DNA of 64,000 nucleotides from Lepas anatifera (Eukaryota > Arthropoda > Thecostraca > Lepadidae): the NCBI GenBank assembly GCA_034440635.1, contig JAOTON010000901.1, positions 62,001 to 126,000 on the forward strand, given 5' to 3'. A program made the position numbers and the translations under genes. Each line of letters begins with the position of its first letter. Position 1 is the stretch's first letter. The notes under the pieces were generated by a model, which saw only the letters and a list, made by a program, of their open reading frames with translations, had not been told where the DNA came from and did not search any database. Below are positions 20,236 to 31,107 of the stretch, one piece after another.

Positions 20236-22819
20236 TAGCCATCGGGCGAGTTATATAGAGTGAGGACTAATAGAGAGCGCTGCTGAAGTACCACCAGATA
20301 ATATACCAGAAGAGGGAAGCACGTTTTGCTTTGTTCTATGTGGGATTTTGATGAAAAGGGACACAACCTAATTCGGGACTCAAACCAGTGTCGATGTTTC
20401 AGGGCATTTCACCTTTCTGGCGTCATACCGCGAAACCTAAATCTCTTTGGCGAAACCCGGCGACGGAATGTTTTTGTCTAAGGAGGGCACATTTAACACG
20501 CGCAGTGGAGGGGGTCCTAACGTGCCCCCACCTATGTTTCCGAGGTGGCCAGAGAACCGCTCGCGGCCGGAAAACGTATTTTCAGCATTTATCTATTCCA
20601 CTCATATGAATTTGTTTCCGAATTCACATTACCTAGAATCTGTCTCACTCTTGTAAATGTATACTAATGAAATGTTGATTTATACTAGTGAATATGCTCA
20701 TGTAAAAAAGAAGTACCTACTATTGTAAAAGGTGTACTCTTGTAAAAAGCTCGGTTCATACGCGTTTGAGATATTGTTTCTCACTTTATTAATTGTCAGC
20801 GTGCGTGGACGGTGCCAAGGCTGCCTTTTTGGCCAAGCTGTAAGTTTAGCACGAATTGTTGTTGCTTTATTCTGGACTCAACTCCCATTTGTTATGGCAC
20901 CCAACTATTATTAGCCCAATCTTACAGCCTGTCCCCTCCAAAAAAGCCAGCCGTGGCACGCTGTCACTTATTAACGTGACAAACTCAATCTCATCCGGCC
21001 AAGAAAACGCGTGTAAATCGGGCCAGAGAAACATTAGCCCGACCCTTTGAAGTCCCTGTTGAGACATGTGTGATGGTGGTCTGTCCTCAGGCCCGCATCC
21101 GCGGTGCTCTTGGATTAGGTGCTCTTGTTAAAAGTCAGCTCCGCTTAGAATATACTGTCAGTAAAATCCCGGAACCTTTTTAGCCCATTCCCAACGTTGT
21201 TTTATGACATTTTTACCATCTACTGTTGCTGAAATACGCTTTGTATTTGTCAGTCTCATCCTGATCGGAGATCAATGAAACTAGCCGGGCATGTGCTCTG
21301 AGTCTTATTTATACGAGCCTTCGGCTTCCGGTTGGTACAAGATTCTTGTCGGGAAAGTATGCTTAAAGCACTGGATACCTACGTTAATCTGGGAATCTAG
21401 AATTGGTTTACAAGCAAAAGTTTATTGTTTGCAAATTAGCTAAAATGGAGTAGCAACTGTATTATGCAAATAAATTGCACAGAGGATGCATTACTTTTTA
21501 AATCACGTCAAGCATGGAGCTTCTTGCATAAATGCAATGGTTGTTCAGCGTTCACAGACCCTGTCCAGTGCAGCCTCCTTTCTGCTGGCGTGAAAAGAGA
21601 GGAGCGCAATGCATTAGTTATAGCGATAAGCACGTGCTGTCGACAGTCGTAACTCACGCCATCCATCACCCGCATGGGCGCAACCAGCACAAAGACTCTG
21701 TTTGGTGCTGAAGTTAATTGCGGTCCGTGCTTTCCGTGCGACTTGGCTTGGCTCCCTGACAGTTTTCTGTGCATATAAGGAGTGTGGTTGTCTGTCTTCA
21801 CTCTCTTGAAACGCTTATGATGGCTAGAAACCGGTTATATCCATTAGGAAAATGGGTTCGGCTACCGCCAAGACAAGCAAGTACGTAATTACTGTCGTAT
21901 GTCATCGCACAAGAGCGAGATTTCGAGGACGGGTTTTTACGGTTCAAGCTTGACAGGGCGCCCACTTTTATTTATAACTCGGATCGCAAATGAATCCGAT
22001 AACACTAACACGTCAGTGAAGCGGTTAACTATAGAGGACAGCACAAGATCGAATTAACCTGAGAAGCTGCCTGAAAAGAAACGTGAGAAGAATACGGGCA
22101 TAGTACAAATATCCCTGTCGTCTCACCTCCACTTGGTGCGTCGGTTTTGGAACCAGGTTTTGACTTGGCCCGGAGACAACCCCAGTTTTGCCGCCGCGGC
22201 AGACCGCTCCAGGGTACTCGGGTACTTTCGGCCGATAAAAATGCTCTCCAACTCAGAAATCTGCCGGCGCATCACACCTTACTGATGATACTAGTTGCCG
22301 GGCTGTGTTCACAGATTACAAAACAGTGTACCTGTAGAGAGAACCATGAGTGTCTCCATTGCCTCTAATGCCGGAGTACCACGGAAAGCAGATGTTCTGA
22401 TCATCAGACTTTAACATTCACACTGGTAAAGAGTTCAATCTTTACCTACAATGGAAGTGAATTTTTCCTGCAGGACATTTGTAGCAATTTCGACACATGG
22501 GCCAGATCTTGTGAGTTTTAGAACTTTCAACTGTTTTTTTCAACTGGTTGTTTAACCAATCCTCGCACTGCTCACTTTTCTCAAATATCAGAAATTAGCC
22601 CCTTTTGCTCTGCACCGTTCTCCGTCTGCCTTGGAAACACGTGGGGGCTTGTTAGGCCTTCTTAATTTGTCCTCCTAAAGTTCTCCTTGCCCCATTAACA
22701 TATTAAATTAACACATTCCAATAACATATGATGTAACCAATACATGTCAAAATAGTTTAAAAGCCTCTAGTACGTGTGTTAATCTACCATGTATTTCATT
22801 TACAGCACGGCATTTTGGA
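20236..22819. other. Intergenic DNA, no gene recognised
   Basis: No conserved exon or repeat terminus was recognised in 2.6 kb. A possible core promoter lies near 21773-21800: a CATATAAGG box, then TTCACTC about 25 bp later, on the plus strand. The following ATG at 21819 opens only a short frame before a stop. Confidence 0.4.
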
Positions 22820-22835
22820 AGATCAAATTGACTTA

Positions 22836-23015
22836 ATAAATAATTATTGGGGCTTATCGATGCACCAACTGCCAGGGTCATATGGCGTCGCCAACTCTTT
22901 CCCTGTTGGAAGGGTTTCTCGGGAGCCAGCTTGTCCTTGTTGGGAAGCCGCCGGGCCTTGAACCCGGGTCGGCTGCGTGGAAGCCAGCTACGCTGACCAC
23001 CCACTACCGGCCCCC
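22836..23015 (-). mobile_element. tRNA-derived SINE with 16-bp target duplication, copy 1
   Basis: Read on the minus strand, it starts GGGGGCCGGTAGTGGGTGG, with an A-box-like GTCAGCGTAGCTGG and a B box GGTTCAAGGCC. It ends in an ATTATTTATT-type tail. Flanks AGATCAAATTGACTTA (22820-22835) and AGATCAGATTGACTTA (23016-23031) are a target duplication with one mismatch. A second copy is at 30812-31001. Confidence 0.9.
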
Positions 23016-23031
23016 AGATCAGATTGACTTA

Positions 23032-23590
23032 TGTCAATACATAATAGCAGGCATGTGTCGCACTGGAGTTAATTGCATATACCGGAGACGAACTAAAGCC
23101 ACTGGCGGGGAGGGTGCTGTCAATATATGATGGTTGACGCCTTTTGAACATTTTCAACGTGGTTGACATAACGGGAAAAGGCACAAGTTTTCAGAAAATT
23201 ATCCAACTTTTACGGCCCGTGGTATTTGTCGGTGGGTCTGGCTAATACAGCTTCTTTCTCCATGCTCCATCTGAAATAAATGTTCGGGCTTTCATCTAAA
23301 CCAGCTTCAAGGCCATTAAGACGTTTATCAAATGCTCTCGGGAGAAAATGTGTTAAGCCTTACTGCTGAGGGTCCTTGCTATAACCATGTGACATACCCT
23401 CTAAGAAAACTTTGAAGGGAAGACGCAAAATGCGTTGTGAAAGAAAGCGAATAGTGAAAGCTAGGCGATAAATTACACAAATCGTCCCGGGGGCAAAATG
23501 TCCGGTATTTGCTCCATAGAATATATCAATTGATCATGAGCAATTTTCAACATTGTTCTTGTTTTCTAGTCAGACACTGAGAAGAACCTA
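23032..23590. other. Intergenic DNA, nothing recognised
   Basis: No exon, RNA gene or repeat boundary was recognised between the SINE and the following minisatellite. Confidence 0.4.
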
Positions 23591-23602
23591 TTGTTCCGCT
23601 CT

Positions 23603-23941
23603 ATGATCTACTCGCAGCCATGTTCACTGACCTGGGTGGGTGAGAACCATGGTCGTCGGCCCCCGCCTATGATCTACTCGCAGCCATGTTCACTGACCTA
23701 GGTGGGTGAGAACCATGGTCGTCGGTCCCCGCCACCTATGATCTTTTCGCAGCCATGTTCACTGACCTGGGTGGGTGAGAACCATGGTCGTCGGCCTCCG
23801 CCTTATGATCTACTCGCAGCCATGTTCACTGACCTGGGTGGGTGAGAACCATGGTCGTCGGTCCCCGCCACCTATGATCTGCTTGCAGCCATGTTCACTG
23901 ACCTGGGTGGGTGAGAACCATGGTCGTCGGCCCCCGCCGCC
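23603..23941. repeat. Minisatellite, five units of 66-69 bp
   Basis: Each unit begins near TATGATCTACTCGCAGCC and ends with GAGAACCATGGTCGTCGG followed by a CCCCGCC tract. Units start at about 23603, 23669, 23737, 23804 and 23872. Differences are single substitutions and a 3-bp CAC length variant. Confidence 0.92.
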
Positions 23942-25012
23942 GCTCCTGTCCGAAACGCACCGGCCCTGGTACGGGTGACCCACCCTCCTGCGGAACCGGC
24001 CTCCTCCTGCAGCAAAACAGACCAGTGGATAACTTTGCATACCGTAATGCATAGAATATTCTGGTGTAAAATTATGATAAGGTGGAGAGGTCAGAATCAT
24101 ATTTATCTTCTGCACAGGCTGACATTGTAAGTGTCTGTTACTAGAATCCGGGAAAGCGGCGCCTAGGAAAAAAGAGATCTGGAAGCACCCATAGAAAAAA
24201 TGGCTCAAATAGACTAGGCGGGTAGCAAGGTAGAATGGTAATACAGATATATTCTGTTTACATTTTGTCTTTTCTCTTGAGCCTTGTGTTAGAATTAAGT
24301 TTAACCACAAATGCCATGTTCTTGCTCCGCCAAAGCTGTATCCAACGGTGGTGATTCTAATTTATTGACTTCTGATTAGACGGGGTTTTATGCTAGCCGT
24401 GCCAACTGGAAGTGGGAGTCTAAATAATGTTTTTAACCCGATCTAGACTCTTTTAGAAATGATCTGGAATGGCCTACGACATTAGGTAAAATACAGCCGC
24501 GTAACTGGGCATACCTTAATGCATAAAATGTTTCGATGCAAAAGTATTTCAAGCATGTTATTTCTCTCTCCGGTTACTGAACGCCACTGACGTTCTGCTC
24601 AAGGAGGTCTATACTTTTACCGTTGGTATAAACCCGTGCCTGCAAGTAAGCATTTTTCTATCCGCGACCATTCTGATGTGATGGGTCCCTCATTCAAAAC
24701 ATGGTCAAACTGGAGACGATCAGGCTCAACGCTTCGATCTGATATTCATTTCTATGACGGGAGCACCGGCGCCCTAAAACACGAGCTATGCACCGGCTGA
24801 GCTACTGACACCAGCTCGCGCCGATTTTGCACTGGATTTGATGAGTGAGTGGGCTCGCCGCAAGAAACAAAAATGGTTCATAACTTTTGTTCTTTTGGTG
24901 GCACTTTCTTTAAGAAACGTTTTTGCTTTTCTTTGCGTTTTTGGGCCAGGCATGTTCGTGGCCTGTGGCTGATTTTTCACTCACATCTGCTGAAAGGGCA
25001 CTTTTATGGGGG
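23942..25012. other. Intergenic DNA with a possible tRNA-like fragment
   Basis: No coding exon was recognised. On the minus strand around 24755-24812, AGTAGCTCAGCCGGTGCA looks like a tRNA A box, but the expected B box is absent, so it is at most a decayed tRNA-related repeat. Confidence 0.35.
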
Positions 25013-25161
25013 GCACTGGCGGCAAAACTGGAGAGCGCCGGGGCACGGTGTCCCCTTAAATTAGCAATTGTAACACTAACCCTATGGCCTCGACTAGAAA
25101 GAAATGGGTAGAAACGCCCACGGTGCCCACCTTAAATTCGGGCGTTCCGCTGTCACTTATG
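25013..25161. repeat. Dispersed repeat remnant (GGGGCAC-GTGTCCCC type), copy 2
   Basis: This is the second copy of the element at 3805-3952, sharing the GGCACGGTGTCCCC head, ACTAACCCTATG, AAGAAATGG and the CCTTAAATTCGGG segment. The left end contains CACTGGCGG, close to the hAT-like MITE terminus. Confidence 0.5.
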
Positions 25162-26057
25162 GGGGGGCGTTAGACATGGAGGGCTACGGGAATTGATTAA
25201 AAAGATAGGGGCATGGAGTTCCTTACTTTGTTCATAAACAAATTCTGAAATGGTTTCTTTCTCTTAACTTAATTGCTTTCGCATTGTCGCCGGAAACCAA
25301 TTGATACATGCAGCCTGGCCACATTAGGTTAGCAAGTGATCTTGGTCCAGCATTTTATTCGGTCATGCTACATGCAATGCGTATATGTTCCTAGCGATTT
25401 CTAGAAAAAAGAAATTCCATTGCCCAAAAACACTCCACCTCCTCACTCAGCTGAAAAGTATATTAACGCATTGCCGTCTCGTTACCCAATACTGATAGAA
25501 CGCCGTTTGTGTTTTTCGCTAGAATCTGTAGCAGACGAGATCAATGAGATGGTGGGGGGGTCTAATCGCTGCACGCTGTAACGCCGGCGTACCTAAGGCC
25601 CGCTAAGATAAGGGATACCTTTTACTTCCGATTGTGAGCCATCGGTGTATCGCGTAGCAGTTTACGGGCCGTTTATGATGTATCATGTTCTGGGCTGTCC
25701 TTGTTTAGATCCTATCGAACTGACGAGTGACAGAAAGATCGGCCAAATGGGGAGAGTGTGAGAGGTTTCAGAAATTATCGCAGGCCTTTAATGCTTGTTT
25801 CATGTCATTTTTACCGCATGGCTTCTGCATCAGATTGGTTAAGAAATGGTAGCCGGCCATAAGTTCACAAGAATTGGGTTGCTTCGTCGCAGTTGGAATG
25901 TATTTTGCACGCCTTGTGAGCAGGCGTTGTTTCTGGCTGATTGGCCTCAGAACTGGTTAATGGAAATCTAGACTGCTGGCCGCCGCTCTTGCAATGCTTG
26001 TGAGGCGGGCCTGAAAGGCTCCTGCCACCTTAGAATGGTAGGGCATGAAATGAAATG
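25162..26057. other. Intergenic DNA, nothing recognised
   Basis: No conserved exon or repeat terminus was recognised in this 0.9 kb. Confidence 0.4.
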
Positions 26058-26316
26058 TTAAATCTTCCCGAAAAACAGCTATTTCGATTGAAGCCTTTGA
26101 AGCCTATTGCATATGGCAGTAGTTGCCAGATCATGATGTCATCCACATGCTGAAGTTTATTTTCCACTGTAGATTATCATTTTAAAAATCAAAATATTGA
26201 GCTCGTTGTACAATTTCCAGAGAAATCATAGATGTTTTCATGATTTTCAGCTAAAAACACCCATAATTAGGTACCCTAAATTCCTGGATTTGACCAAGTT
26301 GCCACATTCCCTTTAA
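26058..26316 (-). mobile_element. TTAA-flanked MITE (AGGGAATGTGGC terminus), shortened copy
   Basis: The right end GTTGCCACATTCCCTTTAA is the reverse complement of the left end of the copies at 30446 and 54251. Internal landmarks are shared in reverse, for example CAGATCATGATGTCATCCAC and CATGATTTTCAGCTAAAAA. A TTAA also occurs at the left limit, but the sequence there does not match the usual terminus, so this copy is truncated or internally deleted. Confidence 0.72.
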
Positions 26317-28595
26317 AGGTGCGTTGTGCACCCTAAAGTGATGGAGCACTTTTAGCAATTGCTTTTGCATTTTCTGTTATAAGGTTAAAAGCCCACATAT
26401 TTATGTTCTTGCTGTCACACTTCGATGCCTCAAATCCAGACCTGCCGGCTTTGTCACATTATGGTAGAGCACAATTACAATATTCCTACTTGCTCACGTG
26501 AAATGATAGGTGCAATATACGCTGGGAGTTGAAAGATGGCCTCTTACGGTTTACCTAGGAGCTTGGGCGTTTTACCCCACTATCAGGGTAAAACGCCTTT
26601 TTACATGGTCTCAAGACAAAATGCATCTTGCACACGTTGCAGTGTCAGCGTCACAAATTGCTTTACAAATGTAGACAAACGATGAAAGAACTTAATGAAG
26701 AAAAAATCAAATAATTCCGTCCACGCAGCATCGGTAGACAAATTCTCCCTTAACGTACGCGTCTTACCCCACTCTACCCTAATAATGATAATTTTAGTAT
26801 ATTTTATAACTTTGACACGGGAACTCTACTGTTGTCATCAAACGCTCTCGAGATAAATCCCACACCGCAATAGTTGCCACCCGACCAAAAAACGAAAACA
26901 GCGTGACCGCCGTTGTGTGTTGTTTTCGATAACTTGACTGTTTCGTTCAGAGGCACAATCTGCACCGTGTTTCAGTTCAGTTTCCCGCTTCCATAAATGA
27001 TGTGAATGATTGAACATCTGCCTAAATACGACCAATGGCAGCGCTTCATCAGATAAGAAATCAACTTCGTCACTATAAAATAATTATTTTAGCCCTAAAG
27101 GCATTTCACAATGTTGGGGAAAATACTGTCTAGTTTGCCCTTTGTAGCCAACAAGCTGCAATCCCAAGAAAACAGGCTCTCTCCCAATGAATGCGCGGAA
27201 ATCCCAAGAAAATGTTCCTATTTCCCAATGTCCCACGAAACTGCTCAAGTCCCAAGATCTTGGGACAAATCCCAAGGAATGGCATCACTGGTATTTTATG
27301 TGAAAGAAACAAAATTTGGCTTGATGTTGATGTTACCGAAAATATTCCTTTTTCGGATGACTGGGTCAAAGAGTCGATTATTTGGATCACTGACAATCCA
27401 CATTTGCAGCTCCTACCATCGACAAATGCGAGTTGAGGCACTTCGCGTTTCAGCTGAATCTGCCTAGCCCCGTGGCGAATCTAACGTGTGCTTTTTGATT
27501 TACATCTCTAATACCTCATTCATTCAGACGCTAGTACTGACTCGTTTAAGCAGAAAATTGGGCATGTCTAAGCGGCTCTTGAACGCCTCTACTATTCTGC
27601 TTTAACGCGGCATTTGTAGCTCGGCGCTGTCGGATCTTATGACCTTTACAACAGCTGGGTCGTTTATTGGCATTCATTTATTCGTTGTTTTTTAGCCTTC
27701 TCGAGTGCAGGATAGTAGTTTGACATTTATTAGCAAGATATTTAATTTGTGAAACCCTTATGAAGGACGTGATTCATAGCACCAAAGCTGGTGGATTAAT
27801 TTCTAAAAAAGTCATTCTCGAGTCGATCGTAACCTGAGAAATTGGACGTCATAAAAAATTAAGTGCCGAAGCCATCCTTGAAATGGGAAGCTCTCCTGAG
27901 TACCTTGTCCTTGCCGGCTTACTTACCTACCTACCTATCCTTCTTGAATCTTGCCTTGTACCTGCATACAATGCCGCATAACCGTTTCCACAATCCACCG
28001 ACCAAAAATCGGGGGGGGCGGGGGAGGCAGCCAGTCTTCAACTTGCTGCTGACAAAAAACTTTCCATACTCGTTCCAAAAACTCTTCGTATTTGAGCTCC
28101 ACGCTGCCTTCCGCACTGCTTGTTTAAAGTTTTCCGGTTTCCTCCCAATTGGGCTAATATCAGAAAACTTTCGAAAGAGAAGTGAGGAGTTAACCCCCTC
28201 ACCAGCCGACCTGCTGGATCCGCCCCTGTCCCCTATCAGGTAAAAGGCCTGGGCGACGTCATTATTGCACGTGCAATTTAAATGATGTGAGTCGGGCGTC
28301 AAGCATATACTGCTCAGGTTCGGATTCAGTCCATTCTGATCACTCAAAATCGGTGAATTTTCTTCTGGCTGTAACATGAAATACCTGAAAATTTCATTTC
28401 TAAAACAGTTTAGAAAAATTTTTCAGAGTTATAATCACAATAAAAAATGTTATCGTAAGCATTGGGTATTTTAGGTCCAGTCACAGTGGTGGTTTTAGGT
28501 AATTCCGCATTCTAATTAAAGCCATGCTTTTTGTACCATTCTAGAGAGACTGGACGTTGTGTACTAGTAGAGAGGAAAGGATGACCTTGCTGCCA
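26317..28595. other. Intergenic DNA with a TCCCAAG motif cluster
   Basis: No conserved exon was recognised. Between 27160 and 27285 the motif TCCCAAG, or close variants, occurs about eight times, including the perfect palindrome TCCCAAGATCTTGGGA. A GC-rich stretch near 28008-28025 and TGGATCCGCCCCTG near 28215 look like broken MITE ends. Confidence 0.4.
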
Positions 28596-29202
28596 TTAAC
28601 ACGCGCCATGACGGGGGAGGCGGGTATCCCCCGTTGGGGTTTTGGCTATGACCTGAAAACGGCGTAGAGCGGTGCCGCTGCGCTTGGTATACCTTTTCCG
28701 GATCCTTTTAGCAACTTGCGTCAAATTTCTAGGTCAGGTCACCAGTGCAAGAAAAGTGACCATATCTTCAAAACAAGTTTAAGATAGCATGAGTAATAAG
28801 AACAGGGCTGGTCTATCGATGTGGAATTTATATCGTATAATAGACCCAACAGATACAAAGTGTCGGGATTTTCGACTTCGACGGCCTAAGGTCAGTAACA
28901 GAGCATGACATCTCAATTGGAAATGCAGCGGTAAAATAATTTAAGGCAATCAACTTGTTAGTGAAAAACCTTGATTTCCAGCACATGCATATTCCTATGG
29001 AGACATATTTTTACTTCTGGTGACCCGAGATTTGACCCTAAAAATATTTTTACAGTACACTTTCTTGAGAGCTTAGGTCAGGCTACGTAACGCCGTTTAC
29101 TGCTTTTTGCTAGCTAGCGTGGGTTTTTATATTTAAGGGGGGGTACCTGCCTCTCCCCGTCGAGATGACAGTGGCTCAGACCCCCGTCATTGCGCGTGTA
29201 AA
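28596..29202. mobile_element. AGGTCA-rich MITE, copy B
   Basis: This copy starts ATTAACACGCGCCATGACGG and ends CGTCATTGCGCGTGTAAAA, giving inverted termini of about 18 bp. Body segments such as AGGTCAGGTCACCAGTGCA, GTTTAAGATAGCATGAGTAA and GGCCTAAGGTCAG match the copies at 48742 and 56368. It has no coding capacity. Confidence 0.82.
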
Positions 29203-30445
29203 AATCGGCAGTGCACGAGCGGGATGTGTATTAGTGTTTCTTATGCTAATAGCACACACGCTTGTTTTACAAAAAAAACCTGGATGAGAAATGATTGCGC
29301 TAAACCCAGATATAAGTCCTAGTGCGCGTACTTTGCATTGTGGCTGCGACAAACTTAGGTTCACCACGTCAGTATTACTACGGAAATTAAACGCGTTGAC
29401 GGACGTGGCCCACATAGCTATGAACCAATCAGCCTTCTTCCCATGGGTTCAAAAATGCCCGGGAACATTATATTTAATATAATTATGGACTACATTACTG
29501 GTAACTTTTCATTGTCTCCTAAGCGGAGTGACTATCGACCCGGACACAGCAAATAAATGGAGATGACTTCTTTAACACGCGAAAAAAGCTTTACAAAGCT
29601 CCGGCGATGGCAGTGACTTCACAGCGTTCTACTTGGACATCGCTAAATACTTCGATGCAACACGGTGCAAGAGTGTACTGAAGTGTCAATTCGTTTACGG
29701 AATCACTGGAAAAAATTTCAACTTTGTTACGATATTACCCAAAAGACAGAACCGAACAAGAAGACGTAAGTAGTTTACAGTCCGCTCCATGGATGATCAA
29801 TTTTGGATGTCCACAGGAGCCTTATTAGACCCATTATTAACTTTAATGTATCTGAACGACACAAAAACAATGTGCTGTTCTTTGCAGGTAAAACTCCTTA
29901 TTTACGGCAATTTGTGATGGAATTCGTTTTTGGAACAGCTTTCCTTTTCAAAATGACCCGAACATTATCGAGAGCTACGCAGAAAGTTCATTACATTAGT
30001 GGTGCCTCGAAAACAGTCCAGAAGACGTTTTCAGCTAGGACTGACGTGCAAAAACTCTATGTGACGTCTGAGGCTCACATCATAGGTCACAAGGACGTGA
30101 TGGCACAGGCTCTCTGCGGAACTGTCAGTGTTCAGTAATCTCAGATACCACGGCTACGCGAGCACGGTTTCGAAAGGCGCATCGATATTCTCAGTCTTTT
30201 ATATTCCATTGCTTAACCTCGACATATTCTGTCACAACTCATAGGTTATCTACTCTATCTACTCTACATAGGCTATCTACTCTAAAGTGCTATATGGCCC
30301 TGGCAGCCGAAGCGCCCTAAAGCACCAACACACATCTACTCTAAAGTATCTAATATTCGGCTATTGCGACATCGTTTTAGCTTTTAACTGTGTTTTACGA
30401 TGCTTACCGACTTGCATCATCACAGAACAGAGTAGCGAGGCTTAG
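29203..30445. other. Intergenic DNA, unassigned open frame
   Basis: The plus-strand frame at 29803-30138 (111 codons) shows no family I recognise. No repeat boundary was found. A short simple region near 30241-30290 repeats TATCTACTCTA. Confidence 0.4.
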
Positions 30446-31107
30446 TTAAAGGGAATATGGCACCTTGGTCGAATCCAGGAATGTAGTGTAATTAGGGGTA
30501 TTTCTAGCCGAAAATCATGGAAACTTCCATGATTACATTTCTGAAAATGTACAATGAGCTCCATATTTAGATTTTTTAAATGCTCCTCTAGAGTGAAAAA
30601 TAAACCTCTGCCTGTGGATGACATCATGATCTGGCACTACTACCATATTCAATAGGCTTCAAGAGCTTCAATTGGCTGATTACTCACCATAACGTCAGTG
30701 CTGTCGTCACACCAACAGTTGACAACTGTGGCCGTCTGGATGGGGTAGACTTGGGGTACATTTCAGGTAGGTTTTTAGCCTTTCTCCACGGAAATTTTAG
30801 TTTCAGGACAATAATAATAATAATTGTTGGGGCTTATCGACGCACCAAGTGCCAGGGTCATATGGCGTCGCCAACTCTTTCCCTGTTGGAAGGGTTTCTC
30901 GGGAGCCAGCTTGCTCCTTGTTCAGGGAAGCCGCCGGGCCTTGAACCCGGGTCGGCTGAATGGAAGCCAGCTACGCTGACCACTCCACTACCGCGCCCCC
31001 ATTAGTTTCAGGACAAATTATATATTAAGCACCGGGTTGTCCGGCATGCTTTACAACTTGGCTATGTCAGTTGAAATCACGTTATAAAGGTGTCACATTC
31101 TCTTTAA
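30446..31107 (+). mobile_element. TTAA-flanked MITE interrupted by a SINE
   Basis: The left end TTAAAGGGAATATGGCACC and right end GGTGTCACATTCTCTTTAA are inverted repeats of about 19 bp, with TTAA at each edge, as in piggyBac-type insertion. The body matches 54251-54699 closely, for example AATAAACCTCTGCCTGTGG. The SINE at 30812-31001 was inserted later. No transposase is encoded. Confidence 0.83.
30812..31001 (-). mobile_element. tRNA-derived SINE with 15-bp target duplication, copy 2
   Basis: Read on the minus strand, it starts GGGGGCGCGGTAGTGGAGTG, followed by A-box-like GTCAGCGTAGCTGG, B box GGTTCAAGGCC, and a tail of ATTATT repeats. TTAGTTTCAGGACAA occurs intact on both sides (30797-30811 and 31002-31016). 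It is about 95% like the copy at 22836-23015 by eye and is nested in a MITE. Confidence 0.94.

Noticed and set aside
22900..23015. tRNA gene (also 30960-31001 and 15580-15656)
   Set aside because: A and B boxes are present, but the molecules do not form a standard tRNA by eye and have SINE tails; two have target duplications.
24755..24812. tRNA gene on the minus strand
   Set aside because: Only an A-box-like segment is present; the T-arm motif is missing.
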